Notes: generated by a model from the letters alone, not told the origin. DNA of 9,839 bases from an uncultured Collinsella sp. (GCA_902490305.1 CABUDI010000037.1:1-9839); one strand, 5' to 3'; positions 1 through 5,834 are shown, numbered from the stretch's first letter. Numbers and translations: made by a program.

Positions 1-80
1 GGGAGACGGCGAGTTAGCCGGCAGGTCGGCATGTCAATCCTGGTCTAACAGAGCCATAATTAATCTGAATTAAAAATGGT

Positions 81-110
81 GCGCGGTCTTTTAGGCCGCG
101 CTTTTGTTTT
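81..110 (+). terminator. Intrinsic terminator of an upstream gene or transcript
   Basis: GCGCGGTC and GGCCGCGC form an 8-bp stem with one G-U pair around a 5-base TTTTA loop. The stem is followed by TTTTGTTTT. This is a textbook rho-independent terminator on the plus strand, so a plus-strand transcript enters from the left edge. Two short open frames run in from the edge and stop at 46-48 and 71-73. They are too short to identify, and I cannot choose between them. Confidence 0.75.
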
Positions 111-138
111 GGTTCGCGCCATGTGGGGGTGGTGGCGA

Positions 139-341
139 CGTGCATTTTTGCGAGTATTCTGCAATCGAAGGCCCCTGCATACCGACTTCGGACGAAAAAT
201 CGGGATTTATCGATGCTTTCTACGAATGATGGGCGGGGTTATGGGCTGACAGCGTTTGATTTGCAGGGATATTCGCGGTCTTTGGCATTTATCGTGGCGC
301 CCGAAGCTCTTGGTTATGTTGAATACTCCCAAAAATGCACG
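139..341. repeat. 203-bp segment bounded by 21-bp inverted repeats (MITE-like or long hairpin)
   Basis: Positions 139-159 and 321-341 are reverse complements in 20 of 21 positions; the core is GCATTTTTG, one variable base, then GAGTATTC. The 161 bases between them contain no recognisable gene. A 75-codon plus-strand frame (123-350) spans the segment, but it has no ribosome-binding site and resembles no family I know. The geometry fits a small non-autonomous transposable element or a long structured intergenic repeat. I see no clear target-site duplication beside the arms. Confidence 0.5.
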
Positions 342-371
342 GTGCCTTGAGGGGGACCTTCGCGGCAAAGG

Positions 372-410
372 AAACCGCCCCGTCGAAGTATGCATTCGAC
401 GGGGCGGTTT
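372..410 (-). terminator. Strong hairpin terminator downstream of lemA
   Basis: Positions 372-387 and 395-410 are perfect 16-bp reverse complements around a 7-base loop. The GC core CCGCCCCGTCG is flanked by AAA on the left and TTT on the right. Read on the minus strand, the stem is followed by TTTCCTTTG, and it starts 36 bases after the lemA stop. It is therefore most likely the lemA terminator. Its symmetry means it could also stop plus-strand transcription. Confidence 0.8.
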
Positions 411-446
411 ATGCATATACCCGATTGAGGATATGCTGCAGATCTG

Positions 447-998
447 TTAGAACTTGACGGTCGGTGCCTGGCGGGCGGCCTCAGCTGCCTCGAAGCCCTG
501 GCGCTCCTTAAACTGGAAGATGCCGGCAAAGATGACGGCCGGGAAGGTCTGGATGGCGTTGTTGTAGCTGAGCACGCAATCGTTGTAGCTCTGGCGCGCG
601 TAGCTCACCTTGTTCTCGGTGTCCTCGAGCGTGGACTGGAGCTGCGTAAAGTTGGTGTTCGCCTTAAGGTCGGGGTAGGCCTCGGCCACGGCAAAGAGCT
701 GGCGCAGGGCGCCGGTCAGCACGTTGTCGGCTTCCATCTTGGCTTCGGGCGTGGTGGCGCTTACGGCGGCGTTGCGCGCGTTGACCACGGCGGCAAGCGT
801 GTCCTGCTCGTGTTTGGCGTAGCCCTTGACGGTCTCGACCAGGTTAGGGATCAGGTCGTTGCGGCGCTGCAGCTGCGTGTCGATGTTCTGCCAGGCGTTA
901 TCAATGCGATTGCGCTTGGTGACCATGTTGTTGTAGATGCCGGCGATGGCGCAGACAATCACAATGACAACAACGATACCGATGATGACGGGAATCAT
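447..998 (-). CDS. lemA: LemA family membrane protein
   Basis: This 183-residue protein matches LemA in length and layout. A single N-terminal membrane anchor (about residues 3-23) is followed by a helical domain. Family hallmarks are visible: NAWQNIDTQLQRRNDLIPNL at 34-53, the FAVAEAYPDLKAN block at 102-114, the TENKVSYARQSYND block at 127-140, and the terminal APTVKF, which corresponds to the usual PxVxF ending. LemA proteins are predicted to sit in the membrane with a short outside end and a helical bundle in the cytoplasm. Their molecular role is unclear. The ATG start has GGAG five bases upstream on the minus strand. The gene stands alone here: it is divergent from the TetR regulator and closed by its own terminator. 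The TPM-domain or HtpX genes often seen beside lemA are not in the window. Confidence 0.93.
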   Translation of the reverse strand: MIPVIIGIVVVIVIVCAIAGIYNNMVTKRNRIDNAWQNIDTQLQRRNDLIPNLVETVKGYAKHEQDTLAAVVNARNAAVSATTPEAKMEADNVLTGALRQLFAVAEAYPDLKANTNFTQLQSTLEDTENKVSYARQSYNDCVLSYNNAIQTFPAVIFAGIFQFKERQGFEAAEAARQAPTVKF

Positions 999-1059
999 GG
1001 TGTCTCCGTTTCGAATGGCCGCGGCGTCTTCCGCCGGCTGCCGTTGGTGTAACGCTACT

Positions 1060-1065
1060 AGTATA
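1060..1065 (-). promoter_or_regulatory. Candidate -10 box of lemA
   Basis: TATACT on the minus strand lies 62 bases upstream of the lemA start. The best -35 candidate is weak (TTCGGT, 18-base spacer), so only the -10 is well supported. The divergent gap also contains an imperfect palindrome, CTTTCCGGTAAG, at 1090-1101. It could be an operator, but nothing ties it to a regulator. Confidence 0.35.
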
Positions 1066-1210
1066 CCCGCAACCTTTGGCGATACCGAACTTTCCGGTAA
1101 GCGTTATGTTTCCACCAAGGTGAGGCCATTCGCCAGGGGGTGGGCGATACAGGTGTAAGATATGCGACAGATTAGTGAGTGCTGTCTTTTCCTTGAGGAG
1201 GGCGATACGT

Positions 1211-1795
1211 ATGGACCTTCGCATCAAGAAAACCTATCGGGCCCTGTTCGAGGCCTTTACTGAGCTGCTCGAAGAGCATCGGTTTGAGGACGTGACGGTT
1301 GCCATGCTGTGTGACCGCGCTATGATTCGTCGGACAACGTTCTACAAGCACTTCCGCGACAAAAACGATTACTTTGCCTTCTATATCGATGAACTCATGT
1401 CGGGACTGCCGCAAAAGCGGGCCGATGCGGATGGCGCGGAGGGCGCCGAGGACGTGCACGCGCTTCGACATGCGATTTTGGACGATGCCATGGATTTGAT
1501 TCTGGCGCACGAGCAGCTCATGGATAACATTTTGGCTAGCAGCATGTCGGGCATGTTGACCAACGTTATTTGCGACCGCATTGCCCGTTCCATCCGCGAG
1601 CGTGTGATGAACGTGCTTGCCGAGGATGCTCTGGCCCCCGTGTCACTCGAGACGACGTCTGAGTTTGTCGCCGGTGGCATTATTCGGCTTTTTACCATGT
1701 GGTGGGAATCGGGCCACGTACTAGAGCGCAGATCCGAAATCGCCGACGTGGTCGATGCGCTGTTCGAGCGGACCATGACGCCGGTGAGTCACTAA
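1211..1795 (+). CDS. TetR/AcrR family transcriptional regulator
   Basis: This 194-residue protein has the typical TetR N-terminus. Helix 1 is about residues 4-20 (RIKKTYRALFEAFTELL). The helix-turn-helix runs through 27-48 and ends in the diagnostic TTFYKHFRDKNDYF (42-55). The C-terminal ligand/dimer domain (about 60-194) is helical and not specific enough to name a ligand. I chose the ATG at 1211 because GAGGAGGG sits 8 bases upstream. An in-frame GTG at 1175 would add 12 residues but has no ribosome-binding site, and it would put the Shine-Dalgarno inside the coding region. The gene is divergent from lemA across a 212-base gap and convergent with tRNA-Ser. Its target is unknown; neither ABC transporter gene is adjacent. 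Family confidence is high, function open. Confidence 0.92.
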   Translation: MDLRIKKTYRALFEAFTELLEEHRFEDVTVAMLCDRAMIRRTTFYKHFRDKNDYFAFYIDELMSGLPQKRADADGAEGAEDVHALRHAILDDAMDLILAHEQLMDNILASSMSGMLTNVICDRIARSIRERVMNVLAEDALAPVSLETTSEFVAGGIIRLFTMWWESGHVLERRSEIADVVDALFERTMTPVSH

Positions 1796-1798
1796 GAG

Positions 1799-1888
1799 TG
1801 GCGGAGAGAGGGGGATTCGAACCCCCGGAACGCTCTCGCGCTCAACGGTTTTCAAGACCGCCGCATTCAACCGCTCTGCCATCTCTCC
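1799..1888 (-). tRNA. tRNA-Ser (anticodon UGA)
   Basis: Read on the minus strand, the acceptor stem GGAGAGA pairs with TCTCTCC. The anticodon loop CTTGAAA places anticodon TGA at 1852-1854 (reads UCA and related serine codons). There is a long class-II variable arm and the T-loop GGTTCGAATCC. The 90-nt length fits serine tRNAs. Discriminator G at 1802 precedes CCA, encoded at 1799-1801. The 3' end is only 3 bases from the stop codon of the convergent TetR gene. This tRNA lies beside tadA, a common bacterial arrangement. Confidence 0.97.
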
Positions 1889-1898
1889 GTGAGTCGTA

Positions 1899-1907
1899 AT
1901 GATAGCA
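1899..1907 (-). promoter_or_regulatory. Candidate extended -10 promoter of tRNA-Ser
   Basis: On the minus strand TGCTATCAT matches the extended -10 form (TG, one base, hexamer TATCAT). It sits 10 bases before the tRNA 5' end, which gives a short leader. A TTGCAA lies upstream but only 14 bases away, so the -35 is not convincing. The element overlaps the leader of the divergent tadA fusion gene. Confidence 0.4.
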
Positions 1908-1939
1908 TCGTTTTGGATTTGCAACAGGGGAGGCGAACG

Positions 1940-3721
1940 ATGACGATCACCGGAATCGATGAGAAGTTCATGAGCGAGGCGCTGGCGGAGGCGCGTGCCG
2001 CCGCGGCGGTGGGCGAGGTGCCGATCGGTGCCGTAGTGGTGCGCGCGGGTGAGATCGTCGCGAGGGAGCATAATCGCCGCGAGCTCGACCAGGATCCTTC
2101 GGCGCATGCCGAGTTTTCGGCCCTGTGCGCCGCCGCTCAGTCGCTCGGTCGCTGGCGCCTTTCCGATTGCACGGTCTACGTGACGCTCGAGCCCTGCTGC
2201 ATGTGCGCGGGGCTTATGGTTAACGCGCGCGTGGGGCGCTGCGTGTATGGCGCGGCTGATGCCAAGGCGGGCGCGTTGGGATCCCTATACGATTTGAATG
2301 CCGACTCGCGCCTGAATCATCGGTTTAACGTGACCGCCGGCGTGCTGGTGGACGAGTGTCGCGAGGTGTTGAGCAGCTATTTTAGTGGGCTGCGTGGCAC
2401 CGATGGTGCTGGCTGCGGTTGTGGGGCCGATCTTGAGGCACATGCCGCTCATGCCGAGGCGCTCGCGTGTGCCGAAGATATCGCCGTTGAGGCGGTCGAT
2501 TTTGGTCCTGCGTGCCGCCGGCCCCGCCGTGTGCTGTTGGCGATCGATTCCTTTAAGGGCAGCGTGTCGAGTGCGCAGGCGGAGGCGGCGGTTGCCGAAG
2601 GTGTGCGCCGCGTTTGGCCCGATGCCGAGGTGTGCACATTGCTGCTGGCAGATGGTGGAGAGGGAACGCTCGACGCCATCGCCGCGTGCGGCGGTGAGAT
2701 TGTGACCTGCGAGGTGGCAGGTCCCTTGGGCAAGCGCACGTCTGCCCGGATGCTGGTTGATGTCGAGCGGGAGTCCGCGGTCATCGAGATGGCCGAGGCG
2801 GCCGGCATTGGATACTCGCCTTGCACGGAGTCGTCGGCGCTGGTTGCTACAACCTATGGCGTGGGCGAGCTCATGCTTCGCGCGGTTCGCACGGGCGCAA
2901 AGACTATCTATATTGGTCTGGGCGGTAGCGCCACCAACGACGGTGGCGCCGGCATGCTGCAGGTGCTGGGCGCGCGTGTGGTCGATGACCAGGGCTGCGA
3001 TGTCGCCCCCGGTCTTGCCGGACTTGAGCGGGTGGCGAGCGTTGATTTGGCGCCAGCGCTGCAGGCTTTGGATGGCGCTCGTATCGTTGTGCTTTCGGAT
3101 GTCGAGAATCCGCTCGTAGGGCGTCGCGGCGCGCTTGCAGTGTTTGGCGGACAGAAGGGTCTGCCGGCGGATGATGCCGAGGCGCTGAGCAGGTACGACA
3201 GCTGGATGGTCGGCTACGGTCGCTTGCTCGACGCGGCAATTTTCGAGGCGCGAGCTCAGGGGTTGTTGCGCACACCCGAGGGCGCGCGGGCATTTGGCTC
3301 GGTGCTCGGCGTGCCTGGCGCTGGTGCCGCCGGCGGTCTGGGTGCCGCACTGTTGGCGCTCGGTGCGGAGCTACGCTCGGGCGTGGAGACGGTGCTCGAT
3401 CTCGTGGGGTTTGACGAGCGTGTACGCGATGTCGACCTGGTCATAACGGGCGAGGGCAATATGGACGAGCAATCCGCCGCCGGTAAGGCGCCGGTGGGTG
3501 TGGCTCGTCGTGCGAAGCGATATGGCAAGCCGGTGGTCGCCGTCGTGGGCGGTCGCGCCGTCAACCTGGATGCGGTGTGTGAGCAGGGTATTGACTTGGT
3601 TTTGCCGATTTGCCGCAAGCCCATGGGCCTGGAACAGGCACTCGATCCGCAAGAAGCCACAACCAACTTGATCTGTGCAGGCGAGTCAGCCGCCCAAGCC
3701 TATGACCTCGCTCGCCTCTAA
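1940..3721 (+). CDS. tadA: TadA tRNA adenosine-34 deaminase fused to type-II glycerate kinase
   Basis: This is a single uninterrupted 593-residue frame. Residues 1-152 are a full TadA domain. The zinc ligand and catalytic pair appear as HAE (H56, E58), and PCCMCAG (85-91) supplies zinc cysteines C86 and C89; the spacing is as in bacterial TadA, which converts A34 to inosine in tRNA-Arg(ACG). Residues 153-196 form a Cys/Ala-rich linker. Residues 197-593 are a full GlxK/GarK-type glycerate kinase (glycerate to phosphoglycerate, ATP-dependent), showing DSFKGS (203-208), LADGGEGT (236-243), GLGGSATNDGGAGM (326-339), ENPLVG (389-394) and TGEGNMDEQSAAGKAP (503-518). Each half is about the length of the free-standing enzyme. 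I chose ATG 1940 for its AGGGGAGG Shine-Dalgarno; an upstream in-frame start at 1889 adds 17 residues in front of that signal. The tRNA-Ser and SRP RNA genes alongside support a genuine TadA locus. Confidence 0.93.
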   Translation: MTITGIDEKFMSEALAEARAAAAVGEVPIGAVVVRAGEIVAREHNRRELDQDPSAHAEFSALCAAAQSLGRWRLSDCTVYVTLEPCCMCAGLMVNARVGRCVYGAADAKAGALGSLYDLNADSRLNHRFNVTAGVLVDECREVLSSYFSGLRGTDGAGCGCGADLEAHAAHAEALACAEDIAVEAVDFGPACRRPRRVLLAIDSFKGSVSSAQAEAAVAEGVRRVWPDAEVCTLLLADGGEGTLDAIAACGGEIVTCEVAGPLGKRTSARMLVDVERESAVIEMAEAAGIGYSPCTESSALVATTYGVGELMLRAVRTGAKTIYIGLGGSATNDGGAGMLQVLGARVVDDQGCDVAPGLAGLERVASVDLAPALQALDGARIVVLSDVENPLVGRRGALAVFGGQKGLPADDAEALSRYDSWMVGYGRLLDAAIFEARAQGLLRTPEGARAFGSVLGVPGAGAAGGLGAALLALGAELRSGVETVLDLVGFDERVRDVDLVITGEGNMDEQSAAGKAPVGVARRAKRYGKPVVAVVGGRAVNLDAVCEQGIDLVLPICRKPMGLEQALDPQEATTNLICAGESAAQAYDLARL

Positions 3722-3736
3722 ACCCATCCCCTCGAT

Positions 3737-3805
3737 AAGTTGCGGTGAAATACGGAGTGTTTTTGCCTTTAAGGGGCCGATTCAGTCCGTATTCCACCGC
3801 AACTT
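3737..3805. repeat. Long imperfect hairpin after the tadA fusion gene
   Basis: Positions 3737-3756 and 3786-3805 form a 20-bp stem with one A-C mismatch (3748/3794) around a 29-base loop; the core arm is GTTGCGGTGAAATACGGA. It begins 15 bases after the fusion gene's stop and may act as a 3'-end stabiliser or weak terminator. No T-run follows the right arm, so it is not a standard intrinsic terminator. A 12-bp perfect palindrome, GAATGGCCATTC, follows at 3809-3820. Confidence 0.7.
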
Positions 3806-3843
3806 CGAGAATGGCCATTCGAGGTTGGCTGCCTTGTGCCTTG

Positions 3844-4029
3844 GGTCGGACCGCCTGCCACGAAACGTGGCCATCTACTACGTTAAACCGGCCACCCTCG
3901 ACCATCACGGAATTTACAAAAACAAAACCGCAGGTAGAAAGCTTGCCGATTTTCGAAAAAGCCGGCTATGGTTGACCCCTGCGGCCTAAACGTAGTAGAT
4001 AGGTCCTTTTCGTGGCGCAGCGTCAGACC
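3844..4029. repeat. Large imperfect inverted-repeat element with roughly 50-base arms
   Basis: The left arm (about 3844-3893) and right arm (about 3983-4029) are approximate reverse complements. They share GCCACGAAA and an exact ATCTACTACGTT block, with small gaps elsewhere. Inside, CCGCAGG (3928-3934) pairs with CCTGCGG (3978-3984), giving a nested structure. No coding signal with a ribosome-binding site is seen. This may be a decayed MITE or a structured RNA; the sequence alone does not decide. Confidence 0.6.
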
Positions 4030-4035
4030 AGTCTT

Positions 4036-4105
4036 TTTGGGGCGGGGCTATTTTGACTACATGCCGATCTGATTGCCCAAGTAGTCAAAATAGCCCCGTC
4101 CCAAA
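4036..4105. repeat. 25-bp inverted repeat (hairpin) upstream of ffs
   Basis: Positions 4036-4060 and 4081-4105 pair over 25 bp with a single G-T wobble around a 20-base loop; the core arm is CGGGGCTATTTTGACTAC. The hairpin ends about 10 bases before the -35 of the SRP RNA promoter. It could insulate ffs from upstream transcription, or it may be a dispersed genomic repeat. Five T's lie on its left flank, so minus-strand transcription would meet no T-tract after the stem. Confidence 0.75.
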
Positions 4106-4114
4106 TTAGCTACC

Positions 4115-4143
4115 TTGCTCTGGTGAGCGGGAGCGGGTAAGAT
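4115..4143 (+). promoter_or_regulatory. Promoter of the SRP RNA gene
   Basis: TTGCTC (4115-4120), a 17-base spacer, and TAAGAT (4138-4143) form a good housekeeping sigma-factor promoter. The predicted start near 4150-4151 coincides with the first base of the SRP RNA closing stem region, which supports both calls. Confidence 0.7.
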
Positions 4144-4150
4144 ATACCGA

Positions 4151-4274
4151 GCGCCTAGCGCGTTCGATGGGTTCGGATGACGACATGTTCCGAATCTGGT
4201 CAGGTCCGGAAGGAAGCAGCCATAAGGAGCCTCTGTCGGGCATCCGAATCCATCGAGCGCACGGGCGCTTTTTT
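4151..4274 (+). ncRNA. ffs: Signal recognition particle RNA (small bacterial type)
   Basis: The universally conserved SRP core is present: GGTCCGGAAGGAAGCAGCC (4203-4221), with the GGAA tetraloop at 4208-4211 and the asymmetric internal loop that binds Ffh. The flanks close into one long rod: the segment from about 4158 to 4180 pairs with about 4240-4260 (GTTCGGATG with CATCCGAATC). There is no Alu domain. The RNA body is about 118 nt, typical of the 4.5S class. It ends in an AGCGC-ACGG-GCGCT hairpin and a six-T run (4269-4274) that forms the terminator. The RNA works with Ffh and FtsY in co-translational membrane targeting. The exact 5' end is inferred from the promoter. Confidence 0.95.
4259..4274 (+). 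terminator. Intrinsic terminator of ffs
   Basis: A 5-bp stem made from the last SRP RNA bases (AGCGC with GCGCT, ACGG loop) runs directly into TTTTTT. The stem is short but GC-rich and correctly placed. Confidence 0.6.
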
Positions 4275-4281
4275 GGTGCCG

Positions 4282-4388
4282 CGACATGGCCCGGCCGGCG
4301 GCGAGGTGTTTGGTGTCTCGCTGGTCCTCGGCTTCGCCTGCGGGATCGCTCGACTACCAAACACCTCGCCGCCGACCGGGCCCCGTCG
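4282..4388. repeat. Long inverted repeat just downstream of ffs
   Basis: Positions 4288-4314 and 4356-4382 are reverse complements over 27 bp with one mismatch. With two further mismatches, pairing extends outward to 4282 and 4388. The arm core is GGCGGCGAGGTGTTTGGT. The 41-base centre is itself partly self-complementary around GGCTTCGCC. No T-tract follows, so it is not a simple terminator. The rest of the gap (4389-4525) is an AT-richer stretch with no gene I can support. Confidence 0.75.
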
Positions 4389-4525
4389 TCCAAAAATCAC
4401 CCGTAAAGGCGCGTTTATCTAATTTAAATCTATCCCTTGCGGAATGCGGCTTGCTGGTGTTGTCTGGGCATTGATGGCTATGTGGTTCAAGAGGCGGCGG
4501 TGCTGTTGCTTGAATTTTTGCAGTT

Positions 4526-4562
4526 AAAGAGGCCCGTTTCCCTGGGGAAACGGGCCTCTTTT
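4526..4562. terminator. Bidirectional-type terminator downstream of the surface-protein gene
   Basis: AAAGAGGCCCGTTTCCC (4526-4542) and its exact reverse complement (4545-4561) form a near-perfect hairpin with a minimal loop. T-runs follow in both reading directions: TTTT on plus, and TTTAACTG after the stem on minus. It lies 44 bases past the stop codon of the minus-strand surface-protein gene, which it most likely terminates. Confidence 0.85.
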
Positions 4563-4605
4563 GTCTCTGGGTTTGTGGATTGGCGAAGATGGTATGCTCT
4601 GGCGG

Positions 4606-5619
4606 CTATTTTGAGTTCTTGAGGCGGCGTACACCCGTGGCGGTTATTCCGAGGCCTGCGGCGGCGATTCCTGCGAGTGCGATTGCGCTCGGTGCTGTGT
4701 CGCCCGTGTTCGCGAGCTTGCCGGCGGTCGTATCTGCTTGCTTGCCGCTGCTCGAGTTCGCCTGCTTGGTGGAGCTTGGTAGGGCGTCTTTGCCGGTTGC
4801 AGGCGAGGCAACGGGCGGTGTCGCCTCGGCGGGTTGCGTTGAGCCGGAGGGAGGCACTGTCTCGGCGGGTTTCGTTATCTCGGGCGAGGTGGCCTTGTCT
4901 GCCGCGGCCTTTGCCTCTTCGTATGCCTTGCAGGCGTCGTCATAGGCTATTTGCGCCTTTTCCAAATCGCCGAGGAGCGCATTTCGCTTGGCAATGTCCT
5001 CGTCGATGTGGGTTTTAGCTTCCTCTGCCTCACTTTCGAAATACTGAACCTGTTTTTCCTGGCTTTCGAGCCGGCGTTGGTAGCGGTGAAGATCATCTTC
5101 ACAAGATTCTTCTCGCCTTTCTGCCGACATGATCTCACTGCGCAACTGCTTTATTTGCTCCTTAATAGCTGTGCTGGGCGCCTCGTCGCCGAGCTCCTTG
5201 AGTACCTTATCTAATTCTGCCTGAAGGCCGCTTGTCCGGTTGTGGGCCTCATCGTATTTGGCTTGGGCTGCATCGACGTTCGCTTGCATGGCGGGCAGGG
5301 GTTCCCTCCGTTTGGCGGCTTCCGTCACCACCATGTCGTGGATCTCTTGAAAACTGGCAATGTCATCATCGATTTCCGCAAGTTTCTCGGGACTTGCGGC
5401 GTCTTTTGCGGCCTCGAGGTTTTTGAGCGCTTCCTGCATGGCTGCATACGCTTTTTCTTTTGCGGCGGCCGCATCTTCCGTCTGCAAGGCAACTGCAGCG
5501 GTGGGGGAGCTGGTTTCTGCCGCTATCGCCGTTGCGGGGGCGATTCCCGCGACAAGTGCCGCGGAAAGGGCGATGCCCGCAGTTGCTCGTCTTGCTCTTC
5601 TTGCGAGAATGTCGTTCAT
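4606..5619 (-). CDS. LPxTG-type (LANTG) cell-wall-anchored coiled-coil surface protein
   Basis: This 337-residue protein is built for export and sortase anchoring. The N-terminus has basic residues (R7-R11), a hydrophobic core (14-33) and a likely cleavage site after AIAA (residue 34). Residues about 50-243 are charged, Ala/Glu/Lys-rich and strongly helical, with heptad-like spacing, so a long coiled coil is expected. Residues 244-300 are a Pro/Ser/Thr-rich wall-spanning stalk. The end has LANTG (302-306), a hydrophobic helix (310-329) and the basic tail RRLKNSK. LANTG is a variant of LPXTG with Ala in place of Pro. I recognise no catalytic or adhesin domain, so function is unassigned. The start is supported by GAGGTG (minus strand, 5625-5630). 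The gene is divergent from the ABC operon, with its own promoter and terminator. Confidence 0.88.
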   Translation of the reverse strand: MNDILARRARRATAGIALSAALVAGIAPATAIAAETSSPTAAVALQTEDAAAAKEKAYAAMQEALKNLEAAKDAASPEKLAEIDDDIASFQEIHDMVVTEAAKRREPLPAMQANVDAAQAKYDEAHNRTSGLQAELDKVLKELGDEAPSTAIKEQIKQLRSEIMSAERREESCEDDLHRYQRRLESQEKQVQYFESEAEEAKTHIDEDIAKRNALLGDLEKAQIAYDDACKAYEEAKAAADKATSPEITKPAETVPPSGSTQPAEATPPVASPATGKDALPSSTKQANSSSGKQADTTAGKLANTGDTAPSAIALAGIAAAGLGITATGVRRLKNSK

Positions 5620-5669
5620 CTCGGCACCTCATTTCAAGGGTCGGCGACTAACTTGGTAGCACTAATGCA

Positions 5670-5678
5670 AGTATACCA
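5670..5678 (-). promoter_or_regulatory. Candidate extended -10 promoter of the surface-protein gene
   Basis: On the minus strand TGGTATACT fits the extended -10 pattern (TG, one base, TATACT). It lies 51 bases upstream of the start codon. No good -35 is visible, which is tolerated in extended -10 promoters. Confidence 0.45.
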
Positions 5679-5760
5679 GGCGGTCGACCCGACACTGGCT
5701 GGGTGTGCGCGTGCCTTTCCGCTTCTTTGGAAACCGAATCCCATTAGAAATGACGAGTTG

Positions 5761-5790
5761 TTTACGCTTCTTTTGGGCTCACCGTACTAT
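5761..5790 (+). promoter_or_regulatory. Candidate promoter of the ABC transporter operon
   Basis: TTTACG (5761-5766), an 18-base spacer and TACTAT (5785-5790) each match the consensus at 4 of 6 positions. Transcription would start near 5797, leaving a leader of about 38 bases. A 7-bp inverted repeat, CTATCAT (5787-5793) with ATGATAG (5815-5821), overlaps the -10 and the start of the transcript. It could be an operator. Confidence 0.4.
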
Positions 5791-5834
5791 CATGATTCGA
5801 ATTGAGTGTGAATGATGATAGGGAGCGCCTATAC

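Noticed and set aside
123..350. 75-codon plus-strand frame near the left end
   Set aside because: It has no Shine-Dalgarno, no recognised domain, and spans both arms of the 203-bp inverted-repeat segment, so it is probably not a gene.
1175..1210. Upstream GTG start for the TetR regulator
   Set aside because: It has no ribosome-binding site, whereas the ATG at 1211 has a strong GAGGAGGG at ideal distance.
3675..3989. 104-codon plus-strand frame overlapping the end of the fusion gene and the following hairpins
   Set aside because: It starts inside the kinase coding region in another frame and runs through the inverted repeats. No start signal or known family supports it.
4437..4622. Small plus-strand frame between ffs and the surface-protein gene
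   Set aside because: It runs through the terminator hairpin and into the 3' end of the minus-strand gene, and has no convincing ribosome-binding site or motif.
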